Assembly (NCBI GenBank): GCA_001466705.2
Contig: LATX02000199.1
Location: 434,001 to 498,000 of the forward strand
From: Moniliophthora roreri
Lineage: Eukaryota; Basidiomycota; Agaricomycetes; Agaricales; Marasmiaceae
Direction: 5' to 3'
DNA: 64,000 bases
The notes under the pieces: generated by a model
What the model saw: the letters and a program-made list of their open reading frames with translations, nothing else
Database searches by the model: none
Told to the model about the DNA's origin: nothing
Translations under genes and position numbers: made by a program
Shown here: piece by piece, positions 56,757-64,000 of the stretch
How the letters are laid out: each line of letters begins with the position of its first letter
How positions within the stretch are numbered: the first letter of the stretch is position 1

Positions 56757-57548
56757 CATCAGCGAAATGGACACCTAAATATATTGGAATAAAATGTGTG
56801 AAATACATTATAATGGCCAAAATACATTATAATCATTATGGTGTATTTTAATGTAATATAATTGTTGTTCCTTTATTTTAATGGATTAAAATGAAGCAAA
56901 ATGGTTATAATGTATTCTGGCTATTATAATGTATTTTGGCTATTATAATGTATTTCAGCCATTATAATGCATCAGCCCCACCTGGGGGTCAGGGACAAAA
57001 AGAAATAATATTTATTTGTTGCAACCTCTATGAGTTGAACCCTCAACCTCAAGGTAGATTAGTCAGCAATCCTTGGCAGCCGCGGGGTGCTCAAGACCAC
57101 TGTACCACAGTGCCATATACTTACCACCACACATAGTGCAATATATCCTCTTACTCAAAAGACCTATCTCCACCCCCTTGCTGTTTCTATTGATCAAATC
57201 CCCAACCAAAAGCTTCCCTTCACTTTATAGAGTCCTCTCCCTGTCCTCTGGAAGGCATAAAAATGCACTGTTTTGATTGCCTCTGTTACAATCTATTTTA
57301 CTATATTATAATAACTCTGTCTCATTTTATTGCATTTTAATGTACTATAATAATACCATCCCATTTTATTGCATTTTAATGTACTATAATAATACCATCC
57401 TATTTTATTGTATTTTAATGGATTATAATAACACCAGTCTCATTTTAATGCATTGTAATAGCATTGCTTGATTTTAATCTATTACAATGGACTAAAATCA
57501 GCAAAATACATTATAATTTATTATATTTAGGTGTCCATTTTGCTGATG
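56757..57548. mobile_element. 792-bp non-autonomous element with CATCAGC termini
   Basis: Left CATCAGCGAAATGGACACC and right GGTGTCCATTTTGCTGATG are inverted repeats that extend to about 27 bp (through CTAAATATA). The empty site in the partner repeat near 60190 reads GCCTCTTGAC, whereas here it is GCCTC plus element plus TCTTGAC, giving a 2-bp TC duplication. The interior holds many CATTATAATG and TTTTATTGCATTTTAATG units and a tRNA-like segment; no coding. Shares its terminal heptamer and 2-bp duplication with the 165-bp element at 21118. Confidence 0.8.
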
Positions 57549-57719
57549 TCTTGACATCGAACCATTATCATCTCGCCTCAGCCAGTCCCGAGCACCCTTC
57601 CCTTTCCGGATTTATCGCCGAGACGTCGAGTGTAGTCTTCTGTTTGCCGTTTTCAAGGATCAGTAAGTCATCCTTCAACTATATGATGTCCTCTGTGCTG
57701 AATTATTTCAAATAACAGT

Positions 57720-59990
57720 CCTTTGTCTTCAATAATTTATTTTAGGCGTATGTCATAGGGATAGCACCAGTATGACACTGGATCAGACTGGTTGCCTTCG
57801 GAAGAGGAATCAGTTGGTTGGGTAAAGCCAGGGAATAATGCAGTATGCTCTATGCCCATGTGATTTATGATTTGGTGTGTATGCAATTACACTTAAAGCA
57901 TCAAAGTTGTTCTGACGCTCCTCAAGTAGTGAAAGAAATGATCGTACCATAATTGAAGAGAAAAGGTTCATATTCACACCCACTCTCGTCTCAAGAACCA
58001 TCACGCATTTCCATGATAAAGATTTCAAAACCCATCAATCTACTGGAAATCCAGAGTAAGCACTGGGCTATGCTGCTATGTGGGCGGGGAGTTGTTTACA
58101 TGATTCTTTGACAGTCCAGGCTTTGTGGACCAGTATAGCCTTTCCCCCAAGCGGCCGCGCGGCGTGTGCAATGACACTTTCAGGCATGTGTACCACACTC
58201 ACTGGCGGTGTTTCCTGATTGCTCCTTGATGTAGGTCCACTAATCTAGATGCAAGTACGTGACTGAATTCAGACAAGTTTACCTACTAACCATAGTGCTC
58301 AGCTCTGCATCTCGCGGTCTGGTCAACAAGGCCACCGCTCTTTCAGCNAAGTGATTGGGGAGGGAGACTTTGGAGTTGAGGCTGTAAGAACGAAGCATCT
58401 TTAAGATAGAATAAGAATGAACAGGTAGGCATTGGCAACACCTAGATATTTTAAATTGCATGCTCTACTGTCTATTGTGGAAACTTTGCCAGTTTGATTG
58501 GATCAGATATGTGATATCACCATGCTCACCACGTCGGAATTGCTTGAACACATATTATGTTACTGCACACTGGTAACAGTTTGCTTAAAAGTAGTGCATG
58601 CACTATTTAAGTATGAACCAACTCTAATTCATGCAAGGGGACAAGATGCATACCTTCAAGAGTGTTAAGGCCTTAAGGACTTGATCACCATGCATCATCA
58701 CCACACATCACCATGCACCTCCCCAATAAATAATTCGCTTATTACACTCTTTGTATTTCTCAGAGAATGCTCTGAATGTCTTGAAAGACTTTTTCAAGTG
58801 TGTGTCAAATTTTTAGTGCTGCTTTGGTTCATTCCAAATAATGTCCTGCCTGTTAATGAGTAGGATCATTTGATGTGCACTCAATAACATCGTTATGACT
58901 GGCCATCCATGGGACCAAAAATCCTTACCTTTTCAATTGACAAGATATTGCCACTAAGGGCTTGTCAGCACTCTCTGAGCTTATATTCCGAGTTTCGAGG
59001 CATTACAATGACAGTCAGATGATAGGTGAATATTTCTTTAGATTTCAGGTATGATTCTGAGATGTCTGAGGTGAAGTTCTACATCTCAATACAGCAGGGC
59101 TTTGTCGTATGAAGCTCAATTTGATTCAATACATAATATTTATGATTTCCTCTTCATATATATGTGGATCTAAAGCTCTATACTACAGTTTATTTTACAT
59201 GCATTACTGTCTACAGTGACACTCGTGGTGTGATCTATGCCATGAGCTCCCGAATGCTCTAAGTAAATTCAACTGGTGTTTCTGCAAATCTATGGAGTGA
59301 GTGTCAGCCATATAACACTAAGAATATAGGTCAAGATGAATACATTTATGACTAAGTAACACCAAATTTCATTTGAAGTGGCTGTCTTGGCATTGGACCA
59401 CATCCAACATAACCCAATAAATGCAAACTTGGACACCCAATATGAATGCGGGTTTGAAAAAGGTAATTCTGTCCAATCGCCATTGAGAATAGCAAAGCGG
59501 CTGTACCTATTGCATGAGCTTTCAAGTGTCTGGACAACAACAAAGAGCATATGACACTGATGCTGCCTAGTGCTGCATCAAGGGACTAAAGGCAAGTACA
59601 TCGAGGATCAAAGTTGATTTCTTTGAAAGGTCCAGCATCAGTAGCTATCAGCACAGTAATTTGAAGCCGTGCTCACCATAGCTTTAGCTCAACAGCAGAT
59701 CTCGGCAGATTGGGTAGTAGGACAACTAGCCAGCACCTCCCAATTTCGATGCTGTGTCTCAACTTCATTGCTTCCTAAATGTAGAGCCAAATGAGAACTT
59801 AAGCTGGAAAGAAAAAACATGCTGAGTGTCATACTTAATTATTAGTGGTGAGCGTGCACCCCACCCCATTGCTTATCTAGCCATGGGAAAGCTCAACATT
59901 CGAACACTTGTCTCACCAATACTCATCCTGACATCCCAAGCCTGAAGTTCCTAAGTTGAAGTGTCTGAGAACAAGGCAAAAATTGCCTCA
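57720..59990. other. No supported gene; CpG-poor; contains N at 58348
   Basis: Contains an N at 58348 with no duplicated flanks that I could find, an isolated CpG-rich patch near 58150 (GCGGCCGCGCGG), and short open frames without recognisable domains. Confidence 0.4.
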
Positions 59991-59994
59991 ATGA

Positions 59995-60490
59995 TCGAAG
60001 AATTAGCGCCCAAATAAATATGTAGACTGCAGTTCATGTAATTCAGCACAGAGGACATCACATAGTTGAAGGATGACTTACTGATCCTAGAAAACGGCAA
60101 ACAGAAGACTACACTCGACATCTCGGCGATAAATCTGGAAAGGAAAGGGTGCACAGGACTGGCTGAGGCAAGATAATGATGGTTCGATGTCAAGAGGCAG
60201 CTGTTGATAAATATTTGTGTGGTTGATGGTTGGGACAATGCTGAGGCAACAGCAACAGAATTTGAAAGGTGATGACATACAGTACGGGGAATGCTGAGCT
60301 GAGAGGGCAGAGGGACTTCAGTGAGAGCTTGAAGACTTGGTGAGCAAGCTGGAAAATTATTGAAACTATTTGAGATATGTGAGGGTGGTTTCTGCATGCA
60401 GCCAGAAAAAAATTCTAACATCAAATCTGATGGACCAGTGTCCTCCTTCTGGCCCATCAGATATGACATTCTGGGTGGGAACCAAAGGTG
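59995..60490 (-). repeat. CpG-decayed, insertion-free copy of the repeat at 48400
   Basis: The reverse complement aligns to 48640-48819, 49385-49498 and 57549-57715 in one uninterrupted stretch. It lacks the LTR and the CATCAGC element. Where the other copy has GTCGCCGTCGCCTCGG it has GTTGCTGTTGCCTCAG. Confidence 0.8.
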
Positions 60491-61071
60491 CACTCCCCTG
60501 TGCTCTAGATTTCCCCATGCTCACTTCTTTCTTCTTAACCACCACCATCTCCACTTCTCAATGGCTCCCACTCACTCCTTCTCCCCGTCTGTATGGCTCT
60601 TTCGGCATCTCAAGGTGAAATTCCATGGTTCAAGATATGATGAGTCCTAATGTGGTCCAGCAGTGGAATATGGTACAGGCGAGGTACGTGTGCTAATTAC
60701 TTATTGTTTTTGTGAAATTAAGGATAGTTCGACACATCAGGCACCTTGGAGAAGACTCAGACAACAGTGCCGAACCACTTTCAACATACAGCTAATAGTA
60801 AATCTCATGAGTCGACCCCAGAACCCCATTATCCTTATACTAAACATTCTATGTGTTGCAGCTGGCCATGTCATTAGAGTAACACTCCTCACTTCGGTCA
60901 GGGCAGAGGGTTGTTGAAGTTGGGCAGAGGGTTTGGAGTCGGAGCAGAGGGTATTGGCCACTCTTGTGGGCAAAGTGGGAGTCTGGGACTCAGAGACAAG
61001 GTCTTTTGGTACGTGAGTTGTACTCAGTAGCACTGTTAATGTATTCTAGTACCTCAGCAATATACCTAATT

Positions 61072-61265
61072 ATCAGACACTATCAGACACGATCAGACGG
61101 AATCCAATGCCTAATAGAGCCTGTCAGTTGCTACCTGTGAAACGTCTGATAATGTCTGATAACGTCAGATAATGTCCGAAAAAGTGAGTTAAGGACACTA
61201 TTGGACGTTATCAGACGTTATCAGACAAGGTTGGGCGTTGTCAGATAATGTCTGATAGCATCTGG
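61072..61265. repeat. Cluster of TATCAGAC / GTCTGATA octamers
   Basis: About ten octamers or one-mismatch variants (TATCAGAC, GATCAGAC, GTCTGATA, GTCAGATA) in both orientations within 200 bp, beginning just beyond the 3' end of the minus-strand membrane gene. Inverted pairs could fold into hairpins. Confidence 0.7.
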
Positions 61266-62015
61266 TAAAACCTCACTGGGGATGAATATTAGGACTTGGA
61301 GCAGCATCTTCAAAGGATTCACCAGACATACTTCTTCCAACAAAAGCGGTGATTTTGGAAGCTTCAGCAATTTCAGCAGCTTCAGTCCTGTCCCTGCACC
61401 TTGTCAATGAATAGCTCAACATGACTGGTATCAATTACCTTTTACAATGCCGCAGCCAATATAGAATCAGTATTGTTAGCGTGGTGACGGTCAAAATAAT
61501 GCCAACCTGACAATAAGTCAGAAGAGTCAATGAGGAGATGCAATGCTAGTTAAATGGATTAGTTTACCGTAATCCCAGCTACTGATCCAGCCAATGGCTT
61601 TGTTCTATCTGATCCCATAGCAGGTGGTGTTATTGTGGGATTGACAGCCAGTGACGTTGAAGAGGACAGGTCCTTTGGCTGTCCTAAAGTTGGATTGAAT
61701 GCTTTAGGACCCCTGAAGCACAAATCCATGTTCAGTACAGAAAAAAATCACCCAAGGACCAAAAATTCTGACCTGTCAATGATATCAAGGGTGTGAAAGT
61801 TAATTTGATTGAAGTTGGGCAGCTCATCTGCATTGGGAGACTTGCCAATGTCCACCGTATAAGTTTGGTCATGATCAAGACCACTCTCCCAATACAAGAT
61901 CTGGTCGGTGTCCATTACTGAAGATCCATCGTTGAAGGGAGTGCGTTTCAAGGCACCTCCATCAAGTCTGGGTGTCAAAGTAGCCAGCATTAATCCCTGA
62001 AAGCTGCCTATGATA

Positions 62016-62485
62016 TAGGGATGCCAACAGTTCAGCTTGGCTGGCTCCGGCTCTGGAGTCACTAAGCTGTGGCTGAGCCGATAACCTGACCCAATTTTTA
62101 TCAGCTTATTTGATGCATCCTGGGTGAGAAAAATGAACAGCAGTCTCATCTGTATTTACTGTATTGCAATACTGAACAGAAATGAAGGGTGTTGTTGGCC
62201 ACACAACAGTGTTGCACTAACTGGTCTGCTGAGTCTGGAGTGGCTGTGTCCTTTAGGCGCCCACCTGCAGGCGTAAATTTAGAGCTCGGTGTCCAAATAC
62301 TCATACTACTAAGGTTTAAAGATGGTAGGCAGAGATGTCTTATTAAGATAATGCTAATTGGTAGTCTACAGAAGTCAATTTTGAACTTTGCATTTTTAAA
62401 TAGCTCAGCCATGGCTTAGCTGCTCAAGCCGTGAGCCAGAGCCAGTCATTAAGCCGTGGCTCGAGCTGAGCTGTTGGCACTGCTA
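62016..62485. mobile_element. TAGGG.TGCCAAC TIR element, copy 2
   Basis: Left TAGGGATGCCAACAGTTCAG and right CTGAGCTGTTGGCACTGCTA are imperfect inverted repeats. No clear target duplication; a related repeat starts 3 bases later at 62488. Interrupts the receptor-like gene. Confidence 0.55.
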
Positions 62486-62487
62486 CT

Positions 62488-62640
62488 TAGGAGTGCCAAC
62501 GGTCCAGCTCGCTCTCCAGCTAAGCAGCTCTGGAGCTGAGCCAGACAGAGCCGCTCACCTTAACGGCTCCAGTCGAGCCATTTAGGTGAGTGGCTCCTGG
62601 GCAGCTTCGAGTGGCTAAGCCACAGCTGAGCCGATAAATT
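62488..62640. repeat. TAGGG.TGCCAAC repeat, copy 3
   Basis: TAGGAGTGCCAACGG followed by GAGC/GCTC-rich sequence aligning with 30994-31130 (GAGCCATTTAG, CAGCTGAGC). Confidence 0.55.
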
Positions 62641-63044
62641 ATTCAGTCCACAGGTTTAACCAGAAAGAGTAGGTTCTGGTAGTAAAACATTAAGGTATAG
62701 GTTGGACCAAACACAAGGAGAGCCAGGATCTGTGACCTGGGAAAATTGGAGATTCCCATGGCTGCTGTACCTGGTCTCTACCTCTTACCACCAGCGCCAT
62801 GGGTGTAGATGTTCAAAGGTATGCATTTTTTCAGTTCTGTACATTCATTTACTAACTTGACTATTGTAAGGCTACACTCACAGGGCAGAAAAAAGCAGGA
62901 TGGAGATGCAAGAAGTGTGAGGAAGATGGGGTATTAGGTGCGCTGCCATTTTCAATCTTCTTTGATCTTTTTTGAGATCTTACAACCTCTAGTAGGTACC
63001 TTGCTCATTCGTGTCCTCGTCTACACCAGCTGCCGTCATTCTTG

Positions 63045-63045
63045 N
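63045..63045. other. Single N, possible contig join
   Basis: No duplicated flank was found around this N; it lies in the interrupted membrane-protein gene. Confidence 0.4.
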
Positions 63046-63775
63046 TGTCGCGCCATGAATCAACTGTTGGTTGGAAGTTGAAAAAGCCAACATTTGGACC
63101 CTCCCCAGCCGCCGCCAGAATCGACCTATTCTGAATTGTGAATGGAGAACTTGGATGTATCAGATGTGATTAGGCAGTACACTAACGGTGATATCGCACT
63201 CTTGGTAACCAATTCCAATGGTCAAAGTAGCGTAATGAAATGCAAATATGTCTGATCCAGACAGGCTCAAATTGAGTTGATGACTTCCATAAGGCAGTCC
63301 TGTAACAAGACCTAGCAGGTTGCCTTTAGGGAAACCTGGTAGCTCCATTTCGGTCCCGTCTATCCGAAGGGTATACGCAGCCGAACTCGTTGCATTTCCA
63401 TAGATATATGCTGCCGTGCCGACCCAATCAAGTGACAATTGTGTGCCACTGAGTGTTGTTTGAAGGTAGCTATCACCACTGAGTCCTAGAGGACTGAATG
63501 GAATATGTGTGGTTCCATGAGCATATGTGACATTCCAACCACTCTCTGTATTTTCGTTCAATTGAGTGCGAGAGGGACTGTATTGTATAGCTGGCGACTG
63601 TGAAGAGATGGTGACGTTATACAGAAGAGGGTCCATACAGAAGGTAGAACAAGGGAGTGATGAAGAGGTTAAAGGGCTTTGATCACTATTCTTATGTAGT
63701 CGTAGAGCTTTGTGCAATCACGGATCTATCAGATAGAAGCTGACAGTGTGTGACTTGAACTTGATGAACTCTTTA

Positions 63776-63920
63776 GGGCTCGTTACCATACCTGTATACG
63801 GGTACAGTCATAAAAGTTACGGGTCGTAAGGTGTACGGGGCAAGCCCGTAACTGTACCATATAAGCCCATCTCAACCTCCTCTACGGTACAGGTATGGGG
63901 TCGTAACCGTACCGTCAACT
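63776..63920. mobile_element. Possible ~145-bp inverted-repeat element
   Basis: CGTTACCATACCTGTA at the left and TACAGGTATGGGGTCGTAAC at the right are inverted apart from a 4-base indel. The interior has more TACGGG/CCCGTA words. No target duplication determined. It lies upstream of the receptor-like gene start. Confidence 0.45.
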
Positions 63921-64000
63921 GTATATATGGTGTTATTCTAAGAAGCCTCAAGGTTGATGGGAAATTTGACCAATTATGGCCATATGCAACTCTGCTGAGT

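Larger units (their letters stand above)
61273..63636 (-). pseudogene. Receptor-like single-pass membrane protein gene, interrupted
   Basis: The minus-strand 5' exon starts MDPLLYNVTISSQSPAIQYS (63636) and contains SGWNVTYAHGTTHIPF, LDWVGTAAYIYGNATSSAAY and LPYGSHQLNLSLSGSD, an extracellular beta-sandwich. Another exon has GSFQGLMLATLTPRL and DQILYWESGLDHDQTYTVDI. Then come a Ser-rich stalk, the membrane helix VGIILTVTTLTILILYWLRH with CKR stop-transfer, and a cytosolic tail ending SPNIHPQ (stop 61273). This layout is a large mushroom family of unknown function with surface-receptor topology. The middle is broken by TIR-type repeats at 62016-62640 and an N at 63045, so the middle exons cannot be assembled. 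Confidence 0.6.

Overview
The window looks like nuclear DNA of a mushroom-forming basidiomycete (Agaricomycetes). The evidence is intron-dense genes with 45-65 bp GT-AG introns and a typical set of families: tyrosine-kinase-like kinases, DUF6533/DUF6534-type membrane proteins, a class I hydrophobin remnant, a GMC oxidoreductase, an MFS drug-type transporter and a chromodomain Ty3/gypsy element. All family names come from reading motifs by eye; no search was run.

Layout. 0-5 kb: a transposon-associated HMG-like gene, broken by contig joins and by a MITE. 5.2-14 kb: a GGATTA-rich tandem repeat, then a tandem duplication of [TKL kinase + DUF6533-type membrane protein] on the minus strand; the first membrane gene is decayed. 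14-17.8 kb: gene-poor, with a truncated hydrophobin and a short hAT-type MITE. 18.4-21.4 kb: a DUF6534-type membrane gene plus the tail of an MFS gene, paralogous to 38.7-42.1 kb. 23.3-30.0 kb: a Tc1/mariner-like element with matching 30-bp TIRs and a TA duplication. It encloses a broken transposase, a chitinase fragment, an intact Yae1-like ORF and four copies of a 163-bp module. 30-41.4 kb: a CpG-poor, transposon-rich island (TE-associated orphan gene, hAT transposase relic, decayed DUF6534 copy). 41.9-48.3 kb: ordinary CpG-normal genes (MFS transporter, GMC oxidoreductase). 48.4-57.7 kb: a Ty3/gypsy chromovirus with 560-bp LTRs, inserted in a repeat that also carries a TIR element. 57.7-64 kb: CpG-poor repeats and a receptor-like membrane protein gene interrupted by TIR elements.

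Six single-N positions (1658, 3650, 23615, 50156, 58348, 63045) look like contig joins. At 3650 and 50156 the sequence before the N is repeated after it, so part of the window is probably present twice through unresolved overlaps or haplotypes.

The most interesting signals are (i) the 6.7-kb Tc1/mariner-type element whose non-transposase content is bounded by 163-bp modules; (ii) a TIR family beginning CATCAGC with 2-bp target duplications, supported twice by paralogous empty sites; (iii) two paralogous pairs in which one copy has lost most CpGs; (iv) a gypsy element whose internal stops are all TGA; (v) three hAT-type MITEs with perfect 8-bp target duplications.
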